Notes: generated by a model from the letters alone, not told the origin. DNA of 12,350 bases from Acanthamoeba lenticulata (GCA_002179805.1 NAVB01001445.1:1-12350); one strand, 5' to 3'; positions 1 to 7,844 are shown, numbered from the stretch's first letter. Program-made: numbers and translations.

Positions 1-61
1 TTTTTTTTTTTTTTTGTCCCAATTTTGTTTTTTTTTTAATTTCTTTTACACAAAAACGCAG
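1..61 (+). other. 3' end of an intron of the dual-kinase gene
   Basis: This stretch is T-rich, with runs of T at 1-15 and around 28-37, and ends in an AG at 60-61. The coding frame that follows at 62 continues a protein kinase domain in mid-helix, with no plausible start codon, so an upstream exon must lie outside the window. The translated T-rich stretch (mostly Phe) does not match any kinase. The donor site is not in the window. Confidence 0.8.
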
Positions 62-2422
62 ACCTACAGCTATGGCATCGTCATGTGGGAGGCGTTCACG
101 CGCCAGCAGCCGTACGAGGGCATGTCCCCTGCGGCGATCGCCGTGGCCGTGCTGCGGAACAACTACCGGCCTCCGCTGCCCGAGGGCTACGACCTGTCGT
201 CGATGCCGTCGGGCATCCTCGAGGACTCCTTCTCGCCGTCGTTGTCCTCGCGGACCGGCCTGAGCGCGACGCAGAGCATGGCCCGCGTGGGCGCCGGGTG
301 CGACAATGACCTCAAGTACCTCCACCTGATGACACAGTGCTGGCACCAGGACCCGGTCATGCGGCCCAGCTTCCTGGAGATCATGACGCAGTTGTCGACG
401 AGCGAGTTCACCAGCGGCGGCAGCAAGTCGGGCGGCTCGTCGTCCTCGTCCTCGTCGTCGATGTCCTCCTACGCCGACATCCGCCAGGCCCAGGCCCGCC
501 GCCAGCCGGACGACACCTCGGCGCTGGCCTCCAACACGAGCGACGTCTCGTCGTCGATGGGCTCGGGCTCGCTCGCCGACGCGCCGCTGCCGGCCTTCAA
601 GTACAAGGTCCAGGTCGACAGCGAGGGCAACCCGGTCGGCCGCTACGCCACCGCCGGCAACGAGGCCTTCCTCAACAACAACGATAACGCCGCTGTCGTC
701 TTCCTCGACCTCACTTCGGCCGACGTCCTCTGGCAGGAGGCTCCCGAGGAGATGGTGGAGACCATGACCCTCTACAACAAGCTCGTCCGCGGGATCGCCA
801 GCCGCCACCGCGGCTTCGAGACCACCGTCGGCGATCGCGGCAACTCAGAGGGCGCCATGTGTGTCCTCTTCAATGCGGCCGAGGACGCGAGCCACATGTG
901 CTTCGACCTCCAGCGCGAGCTGCTGGGCGCGCCCTGGTCCAAGAAGCTGCTCACCGTGCCGCAGGCCGCCGAGCTGGCCGACCCGGTCTCGGGTGAGATC
1001 GTCTTCCGCGGGCCGCGCGTGCGTTGCGGCGTGCACATCGGGCGGATCGTGGTCAAGCGCAGCAAGGACATCCGCAAGGCGGGCGTCAAGCACAGCGGCC
1101 CGGCCATCGACGCCGCCATGAAGCTGGCCTCCGTGGCCAAGCCCGGCCAGATCGTCATTTCGGCCGCCTTCCGCAGCCGCCTGCTGGAGGCCGGTCTGAT
1201 CAGTAAGAATGACAAGAATGCGAAGAAGCGCCACGATCACGAAGACCCGTCCAAGATCAGGACCGTCTTCCTGCGCAAGGTCGAGCTGCCCACTTCGCAG
1301 CTGCGCGGGTCGATCAACTACGGCAAGGACTCGGGCGGCCACAACAAGGTCGCGCTTGACGCCACCACGGAGAGCGTCCGGGAGCAGCGGGCCGAGTCGG
1401 AGCAGGCCGAGGTCAAGGCCTATGAGATGGGCGTGCCCGGCTTATACCGCTTCTTCGTGCGCGAGAACGACATGGCCAGCGAGAGCGAGAGCGATGACGG
1501 CTCCCTGTCGACCGGCCATGTCGGGCACGCGCGTGGCCGCGAAGGCCTGCTCGAGGGCGACGCCGCAACGTGGCTCAACTCGGCAAACATGTGCCCGTGG
1601 ATCATCGACTACTCGAAGGTGACCGTGTACGAGGACAAGCCGCTGGGCTCGGGCTCCTATGGTGTCGTGTACCGCGGCAAGTGGCAAAACGTGGAGGTGG
1701 CGGTGAAGCGGTTCATCAAGCAGACCATGAACGAGCGCAGCACGCTCGAGTTCCGGTCGGAGATGAGCATCCTGGCCAGCCTCCAGCACCCCAACATCAT
1801 CACGTTCATCGGCGCCTGCGTGGTGGAGCCCAACCTGTGTATCATCACCGAGTACATGAAGAACGGCAGCTTGCGCAACGTCCTTTCCAACTTGTCCTGC
1901 AAGCTCAGCTTCCCGGACCGCGTGCGCATGCTGCTCCACACGGCCCAGGGCCTGCAGTACCTGCACGACACCGTCTCGCCGTCGATCATCCACCGCGACC
2001 TCAAGTGCTCCAACATCCTCGTCGACGAGACCGACGGCGTGTGGACGGTCAAGATCGCCGACTTTGGGCTGGCCCGCGTCAAGGAGGCCAACACGACGAT
2101 GACCCGCTGCGGCACGCCGTCGTGGATCGCGCCGGAGATCATCCGCGGCGAGAAGTACACGGAGAAGGCCGACATCTACTCGTTGGGCATCATCATGTGG
2201 GAGGTCCTCACGCGCCGCATCCCCTACGAGGGCCTCAACTTCATGGCCGTCTCGCTCCACGTCCTCGACAACCAGCGGCCCGATATCCCCGACAACTGCC
2301 CGGCCGAGTACCGCCGTACGATGACCCGCTGCTGGCACCCGAAAGCCCACAAGCGCCCCGCCATCACTGAGGTCGTCGCCTTCCTGAAGCAGATGGTGGG
2401 CGCCTCACCCTTTGATGTGTAA
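62..2422 (+). CDS. Dual protein kinase with cyclase-homology domain, 3' part
   Basis: Partial gene: 786 residues in one exon, 5' end missing. Residues 1 to about 113 are the end of a tyrosine-kinase-like domain (YSYGIVMWE, then CWHQDP and RPS). A Ser-rich linker follows. Residues about 210-380 resemble a class III nucleotide cyclase domain (AVVFLDL, GVHIG, GQIVIS). A CPWIIDY motif precedes a second kinase domain from about residue 520. That domain looks complete and active: glycine loop GSGSYGVVYRGKW, VAVK lysine about residue 549, HRDLKCSN with catalytic Asp about 646, DFG about 667 and APE. By family knowledge such proteins are signalling kinases, often membrane receptors upstream of this part; no membrane segment is visible here. 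The cyclase-like domain has lost key residues (see findings). The gene converges with the LRAT gene. Confidence 0.93.
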   Translation, partial: TYSYGIVMWEAFTRQQPYEGMSPAAIAVAVLRNNYRPPLPEGYDLSSMPSGILEDSFSPSLSSRTGLSATQSMARVGAGCDNDLKYLHLMTQCWHQDPVMRPSFLEIMTQLSTSEFTSGGSKSGGSSSSSSSSMSSYADIRQAQARRQPDDTSALASNTSDVSSSMGSGSLADAPLPAFKYKVQVDSEGNPVGRYATAGNEAFLNNNDNAAVVFLDLTSADVLWQEAPEEMVETMTLYNKLVRGIASRHRGFETTVGDRGNSEGAMCVLFNAAEDASHMCFDLQRELLGAPWSKKLLTVPQAAELADPVSGEIVFRGPRVRCGVHIGRIVVKRSKDIRKAGVKHSGPAIDAAMKLASVAKPGQIVISAAFRSRLLEAGLISKNDKNAKKRHDHEDPSKIRTVFLRKVELPTSQLRGSINYGKDSGGHNKVALDATTESVREQRAESEQAEVKAYEMGVPGLYRFFVRENDMASESESDDGSLSTGHVGHARGREGLLEGDAATWLNSANMCPWIIDYSKVTVYEDKPLGSGSYGVVYRGKWQNVEVAVKRFIKQTMNERSTLEFRSEMSILASLQHPNIITFIGACVVEPNLCIITEYMKNGSLRNVLSNLSCKLSFPDRVRMLLHTAQGLQYLHDTVSPSIIHRDLKCSNILVDETDGVWTVKIADFGLARVKEANTTMTRCGTPSWIAPEIIRGEKYTEKADIYSLGIIMWEVLTRRIPYEGLNFMAVSLHVLDNQRPDIPDNCPAEYRRTMTRCWHPKAHKRPAITEVVAFLKQMVGASPFDV

Positions 2423-2455
2423 GCCTCTTCCCGTTGTTGCTTCGGCTCGAATGTA

Positions 2456-2461
2456 TTTATT
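2456..2461 (-). terminator. Poly(A) signal of the LRAT-like gene
   Basis: On the minus strand this reads AATAAA, 88 nt after the stop codon of the LRAT-like gene. Cleavage 10-30 nt further on would fall just past the stop codon of the converging kinase gene. Confidence 0.5.
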
Positions 2462-2482
2462 ACGCTGTTTGTATTCTACCCG

Positions 2483-2488
2483 CATAAA
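2483..2488 (+). terminator. Possible poly(A) signal of the dual-kinase gene
   Basis: CATAAA, a one-base variant of AATAAA, lies about 60 nt after the stop codon of the kinase gene. It is the best candidate in the short space before the converging gene. It rests on the hexamer alone. Confidence 0.3.
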
Positions 2489-2549
2489 GATTCAACTCTT
2501 AACATCATCTCTCCTCTTTGTACAAAAGTCTAATGGGGGATAACATTCC

Positions 2550-3188
2550 TCAATCGGCTTCTTCCGTGTCCGGACGTTCGCGAATGATGGAGGGAGCAGA
2601 AGAAGCTCGAGAAGAGGATGAAGTGGAAGCAGCAAGGTTGGAGGCGAAGCTCTGCTGCATAAAGGCCCCGAAGAGGCTCATGACCATGTCCACCTGTCGC
2701 GAGAACGACTTGCCGTAGAGACAGTCGTGCGCGAAGTGTTCACAGTTGTTTGTCATCAGGTTGTACTGCCGCTCACCCAGGCGCTTCCGGGCGCGCTCGA
2801 CAATAACGGGGGCATCAAATCGCTTCAGCGGCTCCTGATGCTCCTCATCTCGGTGATAGTTCAGGCTCGATTCGGGAGACCCTTTGAGAAAGCCTCGCAA
2901 GTTCGTCGTTTGGACCTCTCCCTCAAGCGTAGAAGCATCGCCGCTGTAGTGGATCACTTCGTGTTGGCCATCTTCGTATTCCAACAGGAGGCCGTGGTGC
3001 CGGTAGTTGAACGGGAAGCCTTGAAAGTTGATCATGCGCGGAACGCTGATGTGATGAACTGACTTGAGTGGACACGCGGATTGCTGCATTCTTCTGGTGA
3101 CGCGCGCAGCTAGAGCTCGACTAAGTTGTGCTTTCAGGGTGAGTGTTGTAATGAAGAGCAACGAAGCATTCAGCCCCTTTAAACCCAT
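2550..3188 (-). CDS. LRAT / H-rev107-type (NlpC/P60 fold) domain protein
   Basis: One exon, 212 residues. The fold family uses a Cys-His-His/polar set for acyl transfer or phospholipid hydrolysis. Here the HISVPR segment is followed by YRHHGLLLEY (first His), then EVIHYSGD, then the hallmark NNCEHFAHDC with the nucleophile Cys, and SRQV just after it, as in plant and bacterial LRAT-domain proteins. A moderately hydrophobic stretch (VDMVMSLFGAFM) follows and could touch membrane, as the C-terminal anchor of H-rev107 proteins does; a Ser-rich tail ends the protein. Start choice is uncertain: the Met at 3188 is the first after an in-frame stop, but the Met at 3089 (residue 34) sits closer to the domain, and the first 33 residues have no recognisable feature. 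The GDHI motif usual in the family reads VHHI here. Substrate unknown. Confidence 0.85.
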   Translation of the reverse strand: MGLKGLNASLLFITTLTLKAQLSRALAARVTRRMQQSACPLKSVHHISVPRMINFQGFPFNYRHHGLLLEYEDGQHEVIHYSGDASTLEGEVQTTNLRGFLKGSPESSLNYHRDEEHQEPLKRFDAPVIVERARKRLGERQYNLMTNNCEHFAHDCLYGKSFSRQVDMVMSLFGAFMQQSFASNLAASTSSSSRASSAPSIIRERPDTEEAD

Positions 3189-3492
3189 CGGATGGGTCCG
3201 CCATCGTTTCCATCACGTGTCGCACATCTCCACTTCCCGAATCTTTTCGCCAACTTTGGACTCATTTCTCAGATTTCGTTTGTAATTCTGGAGTTTCGGA
3301 AGTGTTTTGAAACCTCTGACGAAAGCAAGAAAATAAAAATAAAAACAAAAATAAAAAATAAAAAGGAGACAAAGCCCTCAGCGTAAATGTTGTTGCAGCG
3401 AGCATTACAACTGGCTCACTTTGAAAGGACCCATCCAGTTCTATTGACCACTGAAGCGCACGATATACACTCAGCTTGTATGATGGCGGTCG
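3189..3492. other. Spacer between the LRAT-like gene and the small basic gene
   Basis: This 304-nt stretch, the longest gene-free region in the window, must hold the 3' UTR of the small basic gene and the promoter and 5' UTR of the LRAT-like gene. It contains an A-rich tract (on the plus strand) and a CACGTG palindrome at 3214-3219, 26 nt upstream of the first LRAT-like start. I see no RNA gene, no clear TATA box and no AATAAA on the minus strand. Confidence 0.6.
3327..3365. repeat. A-rich low-complexity tract
   Basis: About 39 nt made almost only of A with single T, C or G interruptions, in irregular AAAATA-like units. On the transcribed minus strand it is a T-rich run downstream of the small basic gene. 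No target-site duplication is visible around it, so a retroposon tail is not supported. Confidence 0.75.
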
Positions 3493-4076
3493 TCAATGGA
3501 GCTCGGCTGCAGAGGCGAGAAAGAAGGGTGAGAACGTCCAAGGCCAGTGACGAGACACATTCACACCGCACTACAACATGAAGGCGGTGCATCGCGTACC
3601 TCGTTCCTTGGCTTCGGCATACCGCTGTTGCTGCTTGGCGTTGGGGTAGGCGTACTTGGCCTTAGTCTTGTGCTCTGCCTTTTGCTCGTTTATCTCGTTC
3701 ACTTCGTACTCCCACTTCCGTCCCTTGGCCTGTTCTCGGGCCTCGTCTTTGCCCACCTTGTGAAGTTGCACGCGATTCCTCTCCACCAGCCACCTCAAAA
3801 GCTTCTTTGCTTGGAGCCGCGATGAAATCGCTGCCGGACCACAAATCAAGCAAGAAATGAAACACATGAGCCGCGTAAGAATAGCTAATAGCTAAAGGCC
3901 GGCTGCTTTGAGAAACGGCGCAGCTCAGCGAGTTCATCGGAGAAAATTAAAGGGAGGGGCGCACTGCTTTTCTCTTCCACCAGATGTTCCCAAAGCACGC
4001 GGCGGTTCATGCGTCCGTGCTTCCGCAGCACTTGCACAATCTGCTTAGTCGGTCGCATCGTCTCCATGCCCGCCAT
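3493..4076 (-). CDS. Small basic protein of unknown function (three exons)
   Basis: Not recognised. The model joins exons 4076-3917, 3830-3600 and 3506-3493, giving 134 residues with matching phases (all phase 1). The second intron (3507-3599) has a good donor GTACGC and an acceptor after a pyrimidine tract (CTCTGCAG); splicing there replaces an odd tail with a short AELH end. The first intron (3831-3916) is less sure: its donor is GTTTCT. The product is rich in Lys, Arg and Glu. The first two thirds (RPTKQIVQVLRKHGRMN, then LQAKKLLRWLVERNRVQ) look like a helical winged-helix-type unit, followed by a charged helix and a Tyr/Gln/Lys-rich tail. A mitochondrial ribosomal or other RNA-binding role would fit the composition, but this is a guess. 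The start at 4076 is the first Met in frame. Confidence 0.6.
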
Positions 4077-4146
4077 CTCCTCTAAATGTTGAGATCAACA
4101 ACAAAATGTGTGCCTGCGAAGAGAAACGCCAAGAAAAATAAATTTC

Positions 4147-4152
4147 TTTATT
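4147..4152 (-). terminator. Poly(A) signal of the NimA/PPOX-like gene
   Basis: Minus-strand AATAAA, only 11 nt after the stop codon at 4164. It leaves about 70 nt to the start codon of the next gene at 4076. Confidence 0.6.
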
Positions 4153-4163
4153 TGGTCTCGGGC

Positions 4164-5251
4164 TCACTGGGGCGTCGAGGAGGGCCGGTGGTAATCGGCA
4201 ACGTTGGCCGGAACGGGGACGCCAGGCTTAAGCGTCGGGTCAGGCGTGGGGGTGCCGTACTGGGTGGTGATCGGAATCACACCAGACCAGAAGTCGGTGG
4301 TCAGGTCCTCGGCGTCATCCTGCGGGGGACCGCTCCTCACCTTGGCTGAGGCCTCGCTGATGTGCATCTTGACCATCTGAGGGACGCGACGTCGCGTTAT
4401 TGACTTCAACACAGCAGAGTAAAAGCACGCCCGGAAAGCGGTGGGGGCACCTTCGTGGCCTTGATCTCCGCGGGCGTGGGCAGGCGCGCGTTCTCCCAAC
4501 GGTCTGCACGACCAGACAGCAGTGTCAGCCACCAACCACGTACCCTGGTGCAGGGTGAAGGAGGTTGAGCCAAACCAGGGATGATGTGATTCGTGAAGAT
4601 CTTCATGGCTTCCAGCTTCTCCTCGGGGTCCCTGAAGGAGAGGTAAGTCAGCTGAGGCGTAACAAGAAGCCGTCGTGAGGAGGGAGGGAGGGAGTTACGT
4701 GATCTCCTCGGCCTTGCCAAAGATGACCACCGAGCGGTAGTTCATAGAGCTGTGGAACAAGCTGCGCGCTACAACAATGCCGTCCGTCTGCCAAAGGGTG
4801 GTGTAAGCGATGCCCCTGCCTTCGTTGAAAAGAGAGTTCATACCAGTGTGACAGTGACGCACACCGGATGGCCCTGGGCCATGTGCTTGATCATGTGGCC
4901 AGAAGACTGTACACCACCAAAAACCAAAAAATGGTCACAACACGTAGCCCGCAGGAGGAGGCTGTAAAGCTCCGGGCGCACCTTGGCATGAAGGTACAGC
5001 CACTCGCCCTTGCGCCCGAAGCCGGTAGGAATGACAAACGGCTGGCCGTCTACGTTGAACCCGACGTGGCAGATAAAGGCTTCATCGAGGATAGCATAGA
5101 CCTGGTCCTTGTCGTACACCGCCCGCTTCGGCAGCCGCTTCACCTACGTAGTGCGTGCCGTGTGGCAGAATCAGAGCATGAGCAGTACGGAGGCAGCAGC
5201 TGCCGCACTGACCTTTGTCAAAGGAGTAACCTCAAACCTTTCGCCTTCCAT
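4164..5251 (-). CDS. NimA-like, PPOX-fold FMN-binding protein (seven exons)
   Basis: 224 residues from exons 5251-5213, 5143-4982, 4906-4844, 4787-4699, 4631-4576, 4503-4451 and 4376-4164; every phase matches. The product fits the pyridoxamine-5'-phosphate-oxidase-like flavin-binding family that includes nitroimidazole-resistance (NimA) proteins: residues 13-43 carry KVKRLPKRA then YAILDEAFICHVGF; HMAQGHPVCVTVTL and FHSSMNYRSVVIFG are the core strands; RWENARLPTPAEIKAT and EASAKVRSGPP close the domain. A Pro/Thr-rich tail of about 45 residues follows. Family members bind FMN or a related cofactor, probably as dimers, and act as oxidoreductases of uncertain substrate. No targeting signal is visible, so cytosol is likely. 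At one junction splicing gives Asp137 where the family usually has Gly, so the donor there (GTTTGG, 4575) is the least certain. The first exon starts at the only ATG that lets EVTPLTK run into the domain. Confidence 0.88.
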
Positions 5252-5288
5252 CGTCTTCGTCTTCGTCTGGTGCCGGAGCTCCCTTTTT

Positions 5289-5294
5289 TTTAAT
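5289..5294 (-). terminator. Possible poly(A) signal of the ARM-SAM-RING gene
   Basis: Minus-strand ATTAAA lies about 85 nt after the stop codon at 5380 and about 40 nt before the next start codon at 5251. It is followed by an A run. Confidence 0.35.
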
Positions 5295-5379
5295 TGCTCT
5301 TTTCTTGGCAAAGGCGGAAGCGCACTTCCAAGTCGAGGATTCGGTCAAGAGGAAAGAAATGTCTTTTCTCCTTTCGATC

Positions 5380-7811
5380 TTACACGTAAAAGGGGATGAC
5401 TGTCTGCGAGATGGGTGCGCGACAGATGATGCACACGTCTCCGCGGGCCACCAGGATGCGCGCACACACCTGCCACGTGGGGAAGGATAAGAGGTTAGCT
5501 CTGTCCCTGACAGTTTCAGGGCTCGATGGAGGGGATGCCGGGACACGAACTTTGCAGGCAACCACATGGCCACACGGCACGAAGCACACGCTGCGCTCTG
5601 TGTCGCAGCAGATGAGACAGGCATACGGGTTGGTGTTGGCTTCTCCGCTCAACTCCGCCTCCCTCATGCTGGCCAAGAAGGAGTTGGAGAGACACGAGGG
5701 CGGTGGTGGTCGTGATGACGCTGACGAGTCGCCGCCGTTGTCGTCGTCTTTCTGAGCACGGACACGGCGCAGGGCCGCAATGTAGGCCAAGAGTTGTCGC
5801 CGGGGTCCGAGCGGAAGGCCAAGGCCCTGGTCGCCCAGGTCGCGCTCCTCGAGGAATGCAATGTTGTCACCCGAGACGTCATGCGCCCGGAACAGGTCTT
5901 GGTAGCGCTCCAACTTGAGCGATGTCAAGACTCGTTCCAGATCATCCGCCTGGGACGGCGGCTCCTGGTTGCCGTGGCTGGCACCAGCTGCTGCATTGCT
6001 GGACTCTGGGACGCTGATGCCGAGATTGACGAGGGCGATCCGGGCGAGCTGGCGCACCGTGGGCTGTTCTTGGCGGTGGACCAGCCTTTCCAGGGTGGAC
6101 ACGGCGCCTGTGATGCCGCATCACGTGCCCAACACAACTGAGCACGCAGTGGCACGCCACCGGTGGTGGGGAGGAACCTTCGTGGAACAACTTGGAAGTC
6201 TGTTGATTGGTGCGGGAAAGACAGGCGATGAGGAAGCAGCCGAGCTCGTTGACCTCCTCGTGCCGGGCCTCGAGCAGATCGATGAGCGGACGGAGCGTGG
6301 TCCATACCAAGTTGTGCATGGCGTATCTGCAAGCCTCGCAACAAACCACACCAAAAGGGAAGGTTGTCAGGTTGGTCGTCAGTGCACCTAATGAGGACAA
6401 TGGAACATAAGTGGAGCAATCCTCACCGTCTACAATCTCGTTGCTCGACCCAACGACGCAGATGTTGCAAGCATCCCGATCGTTCCAACATCTCCCTAAT
6501 CGTGTGTTGCAGGGGAGCAAGTTAACTAGTTAAGCACTACCTAATCTCATCACAACCAAAAACGGCCACACCATCACCTAATCCACAACAACATCAGATC
6601 GTTCTGATGAAGTCCATTTTGGGTCTCACTGCCCTTTTTGGCAAGCAAAAGTGAAAGAAATAGATAAAAAGAACAAAATGAAAAATAAAATAATACCTGG
6701 CGTGATCACTCTCGACCATGGAGAGGTTCCCGAGCGCCAAGCATGCGTTGAGCGTGAGCTCGTCGCGGTCTTCGCTGTCCATCGTCACATCCGGCTCTGC
6801 TAGGATGCCGACAAGCGGTGCCAAGCCGCCGGCCTCAACTAAAGAGGACACGTCAAATACAAATCGCAAATGCCCAAGAAGAAGAGGAACGCGTACTGAT
6901 GGGCAGACGGGCTGCGGGCAGGCTCGAGAGATGCCACAGCGCGCCGGTGGCTGAGCGCCTGATCGCGGGCACTGTGGCGGAGAGGAGGGCCACCAGGTGC
7001 GGAGCAGCTCCCTGAGCCAGCACTTGGCGCTGGTTGCTCTCCACACCGTAGCAGACGCTCCACAACGCCGACGCTGGACTCCCACACGAGCGAGCCTTGA
7101 GTCATTGAGGCAGGGCGAGAGCATACACACGAGACAGCGCGTACCAGCGTAGCGGAGGGTGGGCTCGAAGGTTTCATGCCTGATCAAGCCCACCAAGGCG
7201 GGGATAGTGTCGGCCGCCTGCACGCCTCGCCGTCTCTCGCTTCAACACATGTGGTGATGCCTTGGGTCAGGCGGGTTGATGTCATACGGCACCTTTTGCT
7301 TGTTGGTCGGGTGAGCAATGCAGAGACTCCACAGAGTGCCTGCTGTCTCCGCCTGCAGGCGGCTCAGCGCCTGTTCCAGCTCCTCTTTCTCATCACCCAC
7401 GTTCATCGGTTCGTCTTCTACATCTTCTGAGTTGCTTGCACGTGTGGCCTCGGCTGCTGGGTCTGTCCTTCGTTCGCTGGGTGGCTCCGCCTCTTCTTCC
7501 AGCTCCTCTTCCGCCACCACAACACTACTTGGCGGTTCCGCACTCTTACGAGAAGCTCCTTCTCCGTCTGCTCGTGTGCTGAGGGCGGCCTTGGTGGCCG
7601 CTGCGACGTCGAGCACGCGTGCGAGGTGACGAAACGCGCCGGCCTGTCCTACAAGCGACCGCACGGCCTGGCTTTCGTTGTCCTGCTGGACAAAGTAGTG
7701 CAGCACCCGCATTGACCGAAAGAGGGCTTCGGTGCGACCCCTGTCCAGCTTTGTGTCAAGGCCTTCGAACAAGGTTAAGCACCGCCGAATGACGTCGGCC
7801 ATCTCCTCCAT
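5380..7811 (-). CDS. ARM-repeat, SAM and RING-finger protein, probable E3 ubiquitin ligase
   Basis: 568 residues from exons 7811-7293, 7217-7145, 7073-6897, 6838-6697, 6326-6178, 6107-5551 and 5469-5380, all in phase. Residues 1 to about 75 are helical; residues about 85-140 form an acidic, Ala/Ser/Glu-rich linker. Armadillo-type repeats follow to about residue 385 (ETAGTLWSLCIAHP; AASALWSVCYGVESNQ; RRSATGALWHLSSLPAAR; NACLALGNLSMVESDHAR; ARIALVNLG). A SAM domain spans about 409-470 (LERVLTSLKLERYQDLFRAH). A C-terminal RING-HC at 517-560 reads CLICC, CFVPCGH, ACKVC and CIICRAPI, as in IAP-type E3 ligases. By analogy, ARM and SAM parts choose substrates or oligomerise while the RING recruits a ubiquitin-charged E2. 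Splicing of the last intron is needed to bring ACK next to VC and complete the zinc ligands. The start at 7811 follows A-rich sequence, 75 nt after the asparaginase stop. Confidence 0.88.
6327..6696 (-). other. Outlier 370-nt intron of the ARM-SAM-RING gene
   Basis: Donor GTATTA at 6696 and acceptor CTTGCAG ending at 6327 join two exons so that AG+A restores an Arg in SDHARYAMHNL, a strong ARM-repeat sequence. The other introns in the window are 56-93 nt. The 5' 50 nt are T-rich. The rest holds inverted repeats at 6460-6467/6486-6493 (8 bp), 6438-6443/6451-6456 (6 bp) and 6592-6597/6604-6609 (6 bp), and a palindrome TTAACTAGTTAA at 6522-6533. Confidence 0.75.
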
Positions 7812-7844
7812 CTTGTGGTTCTTTTTCTTTTTCTTTGCCTTTTC

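Noticed and set aside
1442..2350. Long minus-strand open frame of 302 codons inside the kinase gene, and a plus-strand frame at 1570-2370.
   Set aside because: They overlap a clearly conserved kinase domain and are rich in Arg, Val, Asp, Gly and His, as expected from reading GC-rich codons in the wrong frame.
3327..3365. A-rich tract as the poly(A) tail of a retroposed gene.
   Set aside because: The tract is interrupted, no processed gene copy lies on either side, and no target-site duplication is visible.
3547..3825. Plus-strand open frame coding a very Leu-rich, apparently multi-membrane peptide.
   Set aside because: It is the antisense of the Lys/Glu-rich part of the small basic gene: AAG and GAG read backwards as CTT and CTC give Leu. 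The minus strand has matching splice sites and coherent protein sequence.
6522..6533. Palindrome TTAACTAGTTAA as an operator or recombination site.
   Set aside because: It lies alone within an intron, with no second copy or associated gene; a 12-nt palindrome is plausible by chance in A/T-rich sequence.
6383..6583. Four CCTAAT-like repeats (ATTAGG on the sense strand) as telomere-like or regulatory repeats.
   Set aside because: Spacing is irregular, flanks differ, and only one copy reads TTAGGG; no tandem array.
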